A stretch of 25,626 nucleotides of DNA, taken from contig MNCI01029488.1 of NCBI GenBank assembly GCA_015680685.1, forward strand, positions 1 through 25,626, read 5' to 3'. The notes beneath the pieces were generated by a model that saw nothing but the letters and a program-made list of their open reading frames with translations, was not told where the DNA came from and did not search any database. This DNA comes from Gnetum montanum. Taxonomy: Eukaryota; Streptophyta; Gnetopsida; Gnetales; Gnetaceae. Positions 1-10,979 of this stretch are shown piece by piece; the stretch's first letter is position 1, and each line of letters starts with the position of its first letter. The position numbers and the translations under genes were made by a program.

Positions 1-11
1 ATTTCATAATG

Positions 12-1420
12 TTGGAGAGAATGCAAGAGATACAAAAATCATTACCAACAATGGTTATAATTAGTAAATGGAAGAACTAGGAGGAATCCAACACAACTAT
101 GGGAAAGAGTGTTAGAGAAAAGATTTTATCATATGAGTGTTAAAAACAAATGAAGTAAGAAATAATTTATTTAAAATATAATTCTTTATTTTTTATTGTT
201 TGCATCTTTATATCTTATTAAAAATAAGTATTTGTTATATTGTAGGAGGATTGTTAGCATGCTACAACCTATTGTTGATTTTATTCATTATGCTAATACA
301 GATACACCTACATTAGGAGAAATTTATGTAATTTATGAAAATATGTTAACAAAAATGAAAAAAAAGGATTATAGAAATGGATAGCTCTCTTGATTTTTAT
401 AATGCTTAGTTACTTCCATTGATTCCAAAAGGTGGAATGCTATGAATAACCCATTGCATATGGCTGCATATGCATTAAATATTAAGTGGTATTCTTCAAA
501 ACATAGAGATAAAAATCCAACAAGGCCTTGTGATGATTTTGATGTAAGAATAGGTTTTTTAGAATATGTTAAATGGTTATATTCACCTTGTGAGGCTAGC
601 TTAATTATAAAGAAATGACTTCAATTTACTAAAGGATATACAAATGCATTTAAATATGAAGATGCTATACTTGATATAGATGGACTAGCTCAAGAAGATC
701 TAGCTAGATAGTGGAGTTTGCATGGTGGAGATACTCCTAGACTTCAAACTTTAGCAGTGAAGCTTTTTTCTTAGGTAATACGATCAGTTTTTCATTAAAC
801 ATATAACAAATATTAATATATATTAATTTCCTTAATTAATTTATGAAATGTGATGTTTGAAAACTTGAAATAGTGATGTTTTTATATCATTATGCATTCT
901 CTAAACACCATGATTAGTAGGTTGTTAGGTCTGAAGCTTTAAATGAGTTTGTTATTGATGAAGTTTTGAATAATTTATAAAATGAATCTTTTAACAATGC
1001 AAAAATTTATTCTTGTTTTTATCATTTATGTAGGTTGCATCTTCTTCTACTGCTGAAAGAAATGGGTCAACATATTCTTTCATTCATCAGATCAAAAGAG
1101 ATAGTCTAACTCCAAAAAGAGTTGAAAAATTAGTATCTATTTATAGCATGATTAGATTGGAAGAAAGAAAAGAAATAAAATATAGGCAATCACCTACTCT
1201 TCGTTGGGATGTTAATCCTGAAAATGATGATGTTCCAATAGTTGTTGATAGAGAAAGTTATTCTACTAACTTAGTTAATGTTCCTAGAATAATGAATCTT
1301 AATATTGATGATTCAATCCTTGATAAAGATGATTACCATGCAAATGATATTAATGACATAGAACAAAATGAAGTAGGTTTTACAAATTTACTCTTTAGAG
1401 TAATGAAGGAGAAAATATAG
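12..1420 (+). pseudogene. hAT-superfamily transposase pseudogene, C-terminal half, three exons
   Basis: This is the C-terminal half of a plant hAT transposase, the nuclear enzyme that cuts and re-inserts hAT DNA transposons. Exon 1 (about 12-154) has the segment ending IISKWKN before a stop. Exon 2 (246-774) holds QPIVDFIHYANTDTPTLGEI, then RWNAMNNPLHMAAYALN and the dimerisation motif HGGDTPRLQTLAVKLFS. Exon 3 (1034-1420) starts VASSSTAERNGSTYSFIHQ, KR, and ends at a TAG. Introns 155-245 and 775-1033 have GT and AG ends and keep the codon phase, so the gene was spliced rather than retrocopied. In-frame stops at about 616 (TGA), 709 (TAG) and 772 (TAG), with further breaks near 382-420, make it dead. 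The N-terminal zinc finger and first catalytic residues would lie upstream of the window. Family assignment is firm; the first exon is the least certain part. Confidence 0.85.
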
Positions 1421-1923
1421 GCTAAAATTAGAATTTGAACAATGTGACAACTTCTAAGTTTTGGCAAGAAACTCTTTTGTGATTTAAAAAGAGATAGATA
1501 ATTTTGTAACATTATATATATATATATATATGGTAATGCTAAAATATTTTATAACACACATGAGACTCAATAATTAATGTTTCATTGCAATCTATTATGC
1601 AATTTTTAAGCATTAACAATATTTTGAATTTACATTGTACTTGTTCTATATTCTACAATGTTTTTTTATGATATATGAGATTTAATTTTTTTAAAAACCT
1701 AATATATTTTAATTTTCTTTATCATGTCCTCGACTACAAACTCTTCCCCACTTTTTCTTAAGGGACATGTACCCAAACAAGTTTAGAATCATGAATCCTC
1801 AATTCCTTGCTTCCACGAATCAAATTCTTTTGATGCATAGTTGATGAGATACTACAGAACTCAAATCACCACGATTTATGGAAACTACCACGACATCGAT
1901 GTAAGCAAGACTAGGGTTTCCTT
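1421..1923. other. AT-rich non-coding stretch after the hAT pseudogene
   Basis: I see no coding region here. It contains a TA microsatellite at 1513-1531. Any terminal inverted repeat or 8-bp target duplication of the hAT element should lie here, but I could not pick one out without the other end. Confidence 0.5.
1513..1531. repeat. (TA)n microsatellite
   Basis: A run of 19 alternating T and A bases. It is a simple repeat about 90 bp downstream of the hAT stop codon. Confidence 0.9.
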
Positions 1924-2133
1924 CTAGTTACTGCAACGGCCATACCCCACAAGTATGCCAAAAACGACGCTGATGGAGCCTATTATGGCTAACCCAAGAA
2001 CTAGCTCTGCTTGCGAGTGTGCCGCATCTTCCATATCAAAAACCGATGTTGGTGGCCAGACTCTAGCCGGAAATGCTTGAATAGTGGCATCCTCAAAGCT
2101 GCAACAAGGTAGTCCTAGAACCCTCGTTTGCAC
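1924..2133 (-). CDS. Possible 3' exon of an unknown tail-anchored membrane protein
   Basis: I do not recognise this protein. The open frame covers 69 codons if it starts at the GTG at 2133; no ATG start is supported. On the minus strand the sequence CTTGTTGCAG at about 2100 could be a splice acceptor, in which case the coding part would start near FEDATIQAF. Residues 44-64 (LVLGLAIIGSISVVFGILVG and the next Y) form one good transmembrane segment, followed by only five residues (GRCSN) and a TAG, as in a tail-anchored protein. The segment just before it is acidic (DMEDAAHSQAE). Eight CG dinucleotides survive in this short stretch, far more than in the surrounding repeats, which suggests a gene or a recently arrived segment. 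It could also be a chance open frame in a slightly GC-richer island. Confidence 0.3.
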   Translation of the reverse strand: MQTRVLGLPCCSFEDATIQAFPARVWPPTSVFDMEDAAHSQAELVLGLAIIGSISVVFGILVGYGRCSN

Positions 2134-2653
2134 TACATGGCAAAACTATAACTTTTGTTCCTATGTTCATGAAACTGGCTCGTTGTAATTTATCTTATGA
2201 ATTAAATTTGTTTTGCCCTTGGTTGGAACATATAAAGAAAGTACGTATTATTATTGCAGGATTAAAATTATAAATTTAAAGACAAACTATATGTTTTTTT
2301 TAAAAAAGAAGATTATTCATGAAGACACTTGCAAATTATGGCTAAATTTTCTCCCAACTTTAAGATAGTTATGAATAAATTATCTAGATATTTGTTATTC
2401 ATCTTAACCTCTCATGATTATTGTAACTACCCTAAGGCTACTATATAAAGGTTACAAGCGTAGACTTGAAAGGAGGATTTTGGTAGAAAAGACATTTGAA
2501 GAATTCTTGTAACATGGCTTGTTGAAGACATAAATTCTGCTACTTTGTTTTAATCCTATGAGTTCATTTCTTTCTATTTTATTTTAGTTGCTTAGTAAAT
2601 GGTTTAGATAGTATTATGCTTGACATTTAATTTTGGGATTTGTCCTAGGATTG
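2134..2653. other. Non-coding stretch left of repeat R1
   Basis: AT-rich sequence with no usable frame and no motif I recognise. I checked its minus strand for the missing integrase of element Y and saw none. Confidence 0.5.
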
Positions 2654-2815
2654 CTTTTATAGCTCTATTTTTGCACAATATTAGACTCCTATTAAGATTT
2701 TCCATAAAAGAGTTCATGTTGTTGAAAGCCTCAAGAGTAATTGAATAGTAGTGTTTTAACGAAATTGCCTATATTGAGTATAAAGGATCTAGAAAAATCT
2801 TTAATATTTTGATGG
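2654..2815. repeat. Repeat R1, left part (split by the LTR retrotransposon)
   Basis: This segment matches the start of R2 (12641-12797): both begin TTTTATAGCTCTATTTTTG and share GTTGTTGAAA and the spacing of later blocks. Its last five bases, GATGG (2811-2815), are one copy of the target-site duplication made when the element at 2816-11837 inserted. The rest of R1 resumes at 11838. Confidence 0.85.
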
Positions 2816-3647
2816 TGATGAGTCATGATTTTGTCAGCTTCAATATTGAGTCCCAAGAAACGATGTTGGACATCCGATATCATCTCTTTTGTGCTAGCCT
2901 ATAAATACAACCCTTGGGTGCACAGTGGGGATATAGTTTTAGTATTAGATTTTAGTTAGCTTTTTCATAGATTGTTGATTTTTAGTTTTGTTATTTCCTA
3001 GTGCATGCCCACAGTGTGATGTTTTTAATTATACAACATTTTTATTCAAGTGTGACGTACTTGGACATGTTACATGATGGAAAATAAAAATCAAGATTAA
3101 TTCTATCATTATAGCATCCACTTATATTTATTAGCACTTTTAATTGTTTAATTGTTTCCTATTTTCTTTAGTTATTATTTCCATTTATTTCTTCTTATGA
3201 TTCCTGTCATTAAGTAGAATGAGTATGACTAATTGTGAGTGCTTAAGTGTGATTACTTGTAACCCAACAATGTATCATTTGGTGAACCCAGTGATGTATG
3301 CTTGGTAATCTCAATGGTAGTCTCATGAAGTCCAGGATGTGTGTAGACAATTAAGAACAGATACTCATCGCATGTAGGCTAGTTTAGACTTTACTTTCCA
3401 TCATTACTTAGCTTAATTAATTAATCTATTTATTATCATTAGGAGCAACATAGGATTAGACAACATCATCATATGCCTCAACCATACATGACTAAGATAC
3501 CACTAGTCCAAGTAGGAAGATAGTGAATTGTGATTAAAGCATAACAATTTAGATGCACAACTAGTCCCATCCATGGAATTTGACTAGATCATGTATCAAC
3601 ACTTGTGATTTGTATGGTTGGGCGTAGGGATACCTCACCTCTCATCA
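2816..3647 (+). repeat. 5' LTR of the plus-strand retrotransposon
   Basis: Pairs with 10989-11837 along its whole length. It begins TGATGAGTCATG and ends CTCTCATCA, with the primer site one base later. Against the 3' copy it lacks a block of about 10 bp near 3481 (between TATGCCTCA and ACCATACATGAC), and its first 80 bp of U3 have diverged most. The block TTAATTAATTAATCT (about 3413) is conserved in both. Confidence 0.9.
2900..2907 (+). promoter_or_regulatory. TATA box of the 5' LTR
   Basis: TATAAATA in the context GCTAGCCTATAAATACAACC, 84 bp from the LTR start. The same string stands at 11079-11086 in the 3' LTR, and equivalent boxes occur in two minus-strand LTRs, which supports a real U3 promoter element. 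Confidence 0.75.
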
Positions 3648-3648
3648 T

Positions 3649-3667
3649 TGGCACCATTACCAGGGAT
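3649..3667 (+). other. Primer binding site, tRNA-Asp type
   Basis: TGGCACCATTACCAGGGAT begins two bases after the LTR end. It matches the complement of the plant tRNA-Asp 3' end, as used by Tat/Athila elements, at 15 of 19 positions. All four differences are G to A, which fits deamination of the opposite strand rather than a different primer. Confidence 0.75.
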
Positions 3668-3699
3668 TGTGCTAGTTATCTAGATTAGTTATATTATAC

Positions 3700-5628
3700 A
3701 TGATNACAAGGGTTTCGTATGTTCATGACCACCTTGACGAACCTCAAGGACTACATTCACCTAAGGTAGACAACCCTAGAGGCGATGAAGTAAGTCCTGG
3801 ACTAGGGGAGGCTTGAAGGCCTAGGACCTCCTCAAAACTTGGAGAAGATAAATCAAAGGACCTTGGGGAATACTATAGGAGCCATGGTGATCCTCCAAGT
3901 TCTTCATCTTCCTCTTCCCCTTCCATGTCTAGTTCTAATGAAGATGAATGGAGACATAGAGATCAAGCTCATCAATGGGATTGAAATAAAAATAAAAATT
4001 GAACTTGTAGGAACACTCAAGGTCATCAGCATGAACATAGGAAAAATTTTCGTAATCAATTAAATAGAAATTTTCATCACAACATGTCTAATGACAATAA
4101 ACCCTTGTTGGCTACTAAGAGCATGATGCAGATCATATAGGTAGTTAAGATACCCCACAGGAATTATAGGGCAAGTCATCTACCCAGGCTTGATATACAT
4201 AATATCCCTAAATTTATGGGGGGCTATGATTCAGATCCACAACATCATATACAAGCCTTCCATGATGCATGTGCTTTCTACAACATTGAAGGTGGATGGA
4301 AAAAGCTTAAGCTTTTTCCTAGGACATTAATCAATAAAGCCAAAGTGTGGTATAGATCGTTGAAACCAAATTCAATTCGATGATGGTCCACATTGTTGGA
4401 GATTTTCAATGAGAAATACCAAACCTATGCAAGGGTGTTCAACCTGAGGAGATAGTTCCAAGGATGGAAATAAGAATAACATGAACCCTTGGACATGGCC
4501 TTAGATAGATATTATTCTCTACTAAATAGATGCCTAGGCCATGGTTTCTTTGAGGAAAGGCAAATTTTCCACATCATAGATGAGCTTCATAATGAAACAA
4601 GGGAGACCATTTGGATGTATGCCCTAGGTTAATTATATGAACTATGAGCTCATTAGATTGAAGAGCTAATCAAGCGTGTGGTGAAAGAAGAAGGAGAGAT
4701 ATGCAAATGGGAGAATGTCAAGAAATATCATTGGAACCCAACTCTTTAAAAAAAGTAGGTCCATATCTATGGTAAGGAGAAAGAAACCACTCTTGATAAG
4801 GTGATTCTACACCAACTCTTGCTGATACAAAAGTATATCAATAAATTTGAAGCAAAGTTTAATAGGGTGTTAGAATGGGTATATGACAAAGTTACAACTT
4901 TGGTAGAAACTGTAGAGGAGAAGGCCATGCAAAATAAACCAAGCAATCACAATAAACAGAGGAGGCAGAACCAAGAAACAACTAAGAACACATATCAGCC
5001 AACAAGGAAAATGACTGAAGAAAGCAAGGCTATAGACTTAACCACAGATGAAGATGATGGATGTGACATATGCATATATGACCACCCAAAGGGCCATTGC
5101 CTAGTTATTTCACATCTATATGAGTATTGGGCTTTTGCATTAAATCACAAATTCATACAGAAGCACATGCCCAAGAGATTTTCTTTTCCACAAGGTAATT
5201 TAAGATAGTCCCACAACCAATTGTAGTATCCAACGAGGACTTATTACTAGCCTCAACACTATCATCAACTGCAATGGCAAAACCCATAGTCATGGAGGAG
5301 GTTGCCACCAAACTAGCCTTGTCCTTCCTATCAATTGAAACCACACGAATATTATGTTCAACACCCTATTTCTCCAACTAGTTCTATGTCCTCTACTCCA
5401 AATTGCAACCATCACTCTCCCGAGTACCATCAACCCATGACATCCCTTGAGGGATCACCACCGCACGTCTCTTACCATCCATCATACCCTCATTATTCTC
5501 ATACTACACCTCATCACATGTCACTTCCAATGACATTGGAAGCTTCAACACCACAATATCAACAAACGAATGCCACTTATGCTGCAAATGTGCATAGGCA
5601 TGTGGATACTAGTAGGTTCCCACTGTAA
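3700..5628 (+). pseudogene. gag: Retrotransposon gag pseudogene
   Basis: Gag forms the virus-like particle and binds the element's RNA. The chosen start is the ATG at 3700, which opens a Met-X-Thr-Arg N-terminus soon after the primer site; the second codon contains the ambiguous base at 3705. In one frame there follow a serine and acidic linker (about 3893-3950), the Retrotrans_gag core (about 4186-4630: NIPKFMGGYDSDPQHHIQAF, LFPRTLINKAKVWYRSL, FNEKYQTYARVFNLRR), a lysine-rich helical part near 4670-4960, and a zinc knuckle at about 5061-5099 (CDICIYDHPKGHC, C-X2-C-X3-H-X4-C). A Pro/Ser/His-rich tail in the same frame runs to 5628. Many in-frame stops, for example at 4381 (TGA) and 4453 (TAG), break it; most look like CGA, CAA or CAG turned to stop. 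Its nearest relative in the window is the gag of element Y. Confidence 0.85.
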
Positions 5629-8086
5629 ACTTGGAAACGTACTTTCTTTAGGATAGGTTGTAGGTGGAAACACAACACTCATGGACCAATCACATCATCT
5701 GAACTAGCATAATCCTAATTTGATGCAACACTTCTCTTTTCACAATCATCATCCTCTAATCTTACATAAGCGCCACCATCCACCATTACTCCACCACCAA
5801 ACTAAAGTAATGAATCTAGCAAAATCCATGCATACCATATCATGATCCATGGTGTAATCATGGGTTAGACATCCATAACATTAACACAACTCACACCTTG
5901 ATCCACCATACATTTAACAACCAAGTGTGTGAACAACAACTTATCTATGTAGCTGCCATTAAACTAAGAGACACCCAATGGCTTAAACATGAAAGGTTAA
6001 TAATGTTTTATACATACATGGAGCTTGCTTATCTGCTTATTAATTCTTACCATATCCAATCATTTAGTCATGGGAGAAATCCCCCATTCTAACTTCCAAA
6101 ATTAATAAGTGTTTTTCATCTTTTTGTTTTACAATTTTTTGTCATTTTCTTATTTCTTGATTCAATTTTTCCTATGCTTTTCAGCTTTTTTCCAAATTTT
6201 ATTTTTATTTTCTTTATTAGTAATCTTGCTTGTAAATAAAATGATCATGTAGCCCATTGAGGTGAGGTTTTCTCTATGTTGTTAATTCATGAGGAAATGA
6301 TTATTTGGATAGTGAGCCACATCATCCATGCACTCATTCCATTAGTAAGAGGTTCTTATCCTAGTTATAATGATATTCTTTTCCATCACCCAAACCTCAA
6401 AGTAAATTCATAATCATTGTGCCTAGATAGAAAAGTAAAGAACCAAGGGGGAATGTGAAGGGTGTGACACCAAGGGGATTTGTAGATTCTCTTTGGCCAC
6501 TTATGTATGTTCTATCATGTTGCTAAGGTTGTAATTATATTCTTGTAGATCTAATGAAAAATGGAAATAAGAGAAAACTACAAGGAAACTAAATAAATTT
6601 TTGAAGGTCCCATTAGAAAGAAAACTATCCATTCTTGAAGGTTGGCAGATTTTCAAAATACTCCCGTTAAAAAAAACACCAAAAAAAAGTGCCATTGATA
6701 AACTCCTCCCTTGGACAAAATTCCAAGTGATGCTACTCCTTGCAACTATAGTAGTCTTATGGTTGTTAGTTGAAGTGATGAAAAGATGCAATGTCACTAA
6801 AATGTGGTTTGGACTTGGTTTGAATCTTGGAACAAAGGGCTAATGATTACTTAATCAATAATAATATGCAAGGATTCATTATGCCTTTGGTAAGATACCT
6901 CACATTCCAATTTTTGCAATCCTTTCTATAGCCCATCTCATCTCACTATCCATGTGATCCTAGCTTGTGGTTCTATGTAACATAGACTTATTCCCTCAAA
7001 TTGGTGGTTTTAACATGTGTGTTTTGCTTCATAGGTATGCATTGCATTCAACCCCTTTAGTGCCTATGGACATTTTTAGGTGTGCTTACATAAGAGCATT
7101 ATGGGTTGGAGCCTGATTTGGGGAGGATCCACTTGTGTAACTATTGTAACTTATACTTGTCCAACACAACCACCTCACTCTTTACCTTTCAAGCACATAA
7201 TTGTTAAATTTCATGCTTTCCCTTATCATGTAATTGATTTGTTCCATAACTTCAGTATAATACCCCTTTTCTTACATCTTTAGAAGCTTTAAATGTCAAT
7301 GACTTCATATTCTCACACTTTTGATGCCTACATATAATTTCCTACTTACCCCAAAACTATGGACTTAACCTAAAACCTTCCAACCAATCTTAGAGCTTCA
7401 TTTTCCATGCTCAATACCCTCAATCAATGCAATTTCATGGATCTTGATATCAACTACTCGATATTGGGTCAGCCTCAACATTGGATACCCGATATCGAGT
7501 CTCACAAAAGCTATATATCTGATCCTCATGGAGTCCAAACTCAGTTTTCATCATTTGTAGATAGGGGAGTTTTTCAAATTTTCTTTCATGACTTAGAGCT
7601 CTATGCAATTAACTTCCACTTGCAATATCTTGCTCAATACCACTTCGATTCTTGTACTGTTTGAACCTATTTGAACCCAGAGTGTTCAACTTAGTCGTGG
7701 GGGGTGGGGAGGGAGGGGGATGCTTGCATGGAGAACTTGCATCAATTTTTCAAAATTTGCTATCACTCGGAGGGTATTACAAGAATAAGATTGTTAAAAA
7801 CCTTCAATGTTATAATGAAAAATCAATTGTATTAATTCTAGAAACCTTAATCTTTTTGCTTGAGAAACCATAACCTTCATAATACGTCATACATGTGAAA
7901 AAAAGGAACCAATCACGAAGGGTCATAAACAAGATAAACACTTTTGGGAATTTTTTTGAAAATTTTTCTAACTTTGCAATCATATGAACTAAAGAAATTA
8001 ATGGAACTAAGGTCATGACTAAGGTATAAACCTATTAACGATACATAACAACACCTTAGTAACATCTAATCCTTGATTAATTACTA
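5629..8086 (+). other. Internal region without a recognisable gene
   Basis: Where an autonomous element would carry protease, RT, RNase H and integrase, this 2.4-kb stretch has only short open frames and T-rich low-complexity sequence (about 6110-6230). I searched both strands by eye for the RT, RNase H and protease motifs that can be read in element Y and found none. It does contain a G-rich tract at 7699-7719 and U3-like GATATC/GATATTGGGT motifs at about 7445-7497. The order could reflect a deletion of pol followed by filler, or capture of unrelated DNA. Confidence 0.6.
7699..7719 (+). other. G-rich tract, potential G-quadruplex
   Basis: Four G runs of 6, 4, 3 and 5 bases are separated by single T or A bases. 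This meets the usual G-quadruplex pattern with loops of one base. It is the most G-rich spot in an otherwise AT-rich window and lies about 370 bp from the midpoint of the element. Confidence 0.7.
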
Positions 8087-10791
8087 ATGGCTCCAAAAAG
8101 AGAAGCTTAAGAAGAACCTTCTTAGCGAGTAGCCAAACGCCCGAGGGGTGGCAAAGGAAAACAAGGCAAGCATGCCAAGCACGAGGAATAAGAGGCCCAA
8201 TCATTTAGTATCCATCAAGAGGCTCGTATCACAAGATAGTTAGTCCAAGGAGAGGCTATAGAATAACAAGCCCCTGTGTAAGGAAAATGCCTCATGTTGT
8301 CCCTAGAATGCCTTGAGGCCATGCAAGAAAAATCCATGTTGACCATAATCATCATGGAGATGAACTTCAGCTCATTTATGGCATTTGATCTAGAGGTAGT
8401 TTAGATGCAACTTCAAGTGTCACCTCTGTGGCCTATCCTTTCAGATAATGGTGAATGGTACCTTGGTGAAACCTACCAATTCTGGCACAACAAAGAAGAG
8501 GGAACCACTGTTAACATTTATGGAGTCACTATTTTATTATTGGTCAAAGAAATCATCAAAGCTCTTAATCTACCAAATGAGGGGGCTAAGTTGGCCCATC
8601 TGTCCACAAGGTTTGACCAAAAAGCTATGGTTGAGATGGGCCTACAACAAAGAAGCTAAGACATATAATGAATTGACTTTGGAAGAGAGGACTTATTTCA
8701 AGATAGAGACATATCAACTCTTCCCTGCCAAAGGGCTTAATAGAATCTCCATGTATGCAGCTAGGGGAAGTACCATACTAATGGAAAAATACATGGTCAA
8801 CCTTCCCCAGTTATATTTCATGGAAATCCAGAGGTGGTTTGAAGAGAAGAAGGTCGGAAAGCCAACACTTCCATTCCTTTGCCTAATTCATAAGCTATGT
8901 AAGCATGTTGAAACCCTGGGGTACACAAATGACATCCCCAAGAAGGCTTAGAATGCTTCTTTTACGGAATTTCTTAAATTAGAAGCACAAACGAAATACC
9001 TTGATGAGGAACAAGAACTAGAGAAGGAAGAAAATTGGAAAAATAAGTAAAACAAGAGCTCAAATAGCATCATGAGCCATAAGAGCCATCACCACTGCCA
9101 CAAGACTATAGGCCTACAATGAGCCACTTGTAGAAAATTCCTAAAACATTCAACTGGGGGAGCAAAGAGGAGTCAAGCCTCTTCAGAGTCATTAATGATG
9201 CTATGTAGCCCACTATTTCGGTTGATCCAACAAGGGAACAAATTTTTATGTAATCAAGAAGAGAATTCCAATGGTTGCAACAAATCTCTGGAAACATTGC
9301 ATCCTTCCAAGTGATGCTTAAAATAGAAGAAGGTGCCATGATAGTGGTCATGTAGCATCAAGATGTGGTAGGCACAGTAGAGGTAATAACAAATCACATT
9401 AATGAATCTTTCAATGTGCCTGTTGTGCCCCCAATGGATTTGACTAGGACTAGAGATGCACAAATGCTCACTGGGACTTCAATGACTCATGTAGCCCATG
9501 AGGATGTATTAGATAGATTACTGCAAATAGGATAAGTAATGACCACCTAGTTTAAAATTTCCAATGATGTCATTGTGGTACAATCAAGCCTCATTACTAC
9601 CAAGGAAAAGCTGGTCATGGCTGAGACTAGGACAAAGCCTACGAAAGCAGAAATGCAACATTTGCAATAAGAACTAGCCACTTTGAGAGCTAAAAGATGG
9701 GATCCTCCCTAGTTTATTGTGCTCAAAGAGAATAGAGCTACAAAGTAAATTTCTCAAAGAAAATAAAGCTAAAAAGTAAGAAAAGGAGAAGGTGGTTTGG
9801 AATGCCTTTGCTATAGAAGTGCAATCCTATGCTTATTAGAAGGCATTGACTACCACTTAAGAAGAAAATAAACAACTTGCTACAAAAAACACAATGTTGA
9901 CCACCATTAAAAAATAAAAGAACATTAATCGAATAAAGTGTCCACCAGTTAAGAGAACAATTGGTGAGGGTTAACTAGGACATTAGTCAATTGGCTAGAG
10001 AGAATCACATCCTCTCAATGAAGGAGGTTCATGCAATTTGACAAAAGTCTATAATCAAAATAAGCATGTGGTAGAATGGGTCCAAAAATCATGAAAAGTT
10101 GAAAGAACACTTTTGGGACTAAGTAGGCATGTATAAGCAAATCAATGAAAAGAAAATTTAGATGGCCAAAGCCTGCATTGGATCCATGTCAATGCAAAAT
10201 CTTGATTGGTAGCCCATCTTGGATAGTTATGCCTTGGTCCAACAAGTGGAAGTGAAGAATAAAGACTTGTAGATTGAGGATTTAAAGAAATACATGGCAT
10301 TGGCTAACCTTAGATATGCCAACCTTGCCATGTTAATAATAGGTTAGCTAAGAAATGAATTAGAGAAATAGGTAGCGACCACCTATAGATTATACAAGAA
10401 AGAGTTTGTTGACAGAAAAGCCACTTTGCAAAAACTCCATGTAGCAAACTCAAAACTTGAGGTGATCAAAGCTCGCTACCATGGACAAGAGGATGTTGCC
10501 TCAGACTTGGCCCAAATATTAATAGATCATCATGAGTTGAAAAAAAAGGCCAAGGCCTTTGAGAAGGAATGACGATAGTTTGTGGCCTAGTATGTGAAGG
10601 CCAACAAAATGTTTCTATAGCTACCATGTCCTTGGGACATACCAGTGCCAACATACATTGGTATAATGGCCTGGATGGTACATGATCCAAGGATGAAAGA
10701 AGAAAAGGTGTAGGCACTACTCAACTACTATAAATTTTAGATGCTTGGTGATAAAGGAAAGCAACTGATGGAGGAGCCACCACCTCCGTGA
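8087..10791 (+). pseudogene. Additional ORF (aORF): transposase_32-like domain plus coiled coil, pseudogene
   Basis: The ATG at 8087 opens a basic N-terminus (MAPKREA, then RVAKRPRGGKGKQGKHAKHE) that looks like a nuclear or nucleic-acid-binding tail. The frame runs to a globular part (GVTILLLVKEIIKALNLPNE), then shifts near 8600-8640 into another frame (KTYNELTLEERTYFKIETYQ, INLP-like VNLPQLYFMEIQ, then LPFLCLIHKLCK) ending at 8951. This resembles the 'putative plant transposon protein' domain found in aORFs of Tat/Athila elements. From about 9000 to 10600 the sequence is rich in Glu, Lys, Gln and Leu, suggesting long coiled coils (ANLRYANLAMLIIG, LHVANSKLEVIKARYHGQED). The C-terminus carries IPVPTYIGIMAWMVHDPRMK and a proline tail, in a third frame. 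Stops are mostly Gln codons changed to TAA or TAG. A homologue lies on the minus strand at about 21500-23660. Its role is unknown. Confidence 0.7.
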
Positions 10792-10932
10792 ACTACATGA
10801 GCTTCCTAATTTTGTTTTGTAATGTTGTGTCCAAACTTTTGTAAAACACCACTGTGCATGTAAGAGTCCATTTATTTATTTGATTATTTGAGTCATTCAA
10901 TAATTCCATACCTTCCCAATATTCTGTAAAGG

Positions 10933-10967
10933 ACTTGTTCCTCATTTTGTTTAACTTGAGAACAAGT
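10933..10967 (+). other. Conserved hairpin upstream of the polypurine tract
   Basis: ACTTGTTC (10933-10940) and GAACAAGT (10960-10967) form a perfect 8-bp stem with a 19-base loop. Element X has an equivalent stem in the same place (21185-21220), so the arms appear to be retained by the family. Confidence 0.6.
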
Positions 10968-10979
10968 TTTCATTCAGTT

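Noticed and set aside
6440-6475. AAGGGGGAATGTGAAGGGTG as an internal polypurine tract and LTR start
   Set aside because: No paired LTR or primer site could be found for it in the window.
6501-6843. Two overlapping open frames of 98 and 80 codons on opposite strands
   Set aside because: No domain, no splice context and no homologue in the window; one is the shadow of the other and neither continues.
7699-7730. G-rich tract as the polypurine tract of a nested LTR element
   Set aside because: What follows does not start with the family's TGATGA end and no second LTR is visible.
10466-10717. Minus-strand open frame of 83 codons
   Set aside because: It lies opposite the C-terminal coiled coil of the aORF and is explained by that coding strand.
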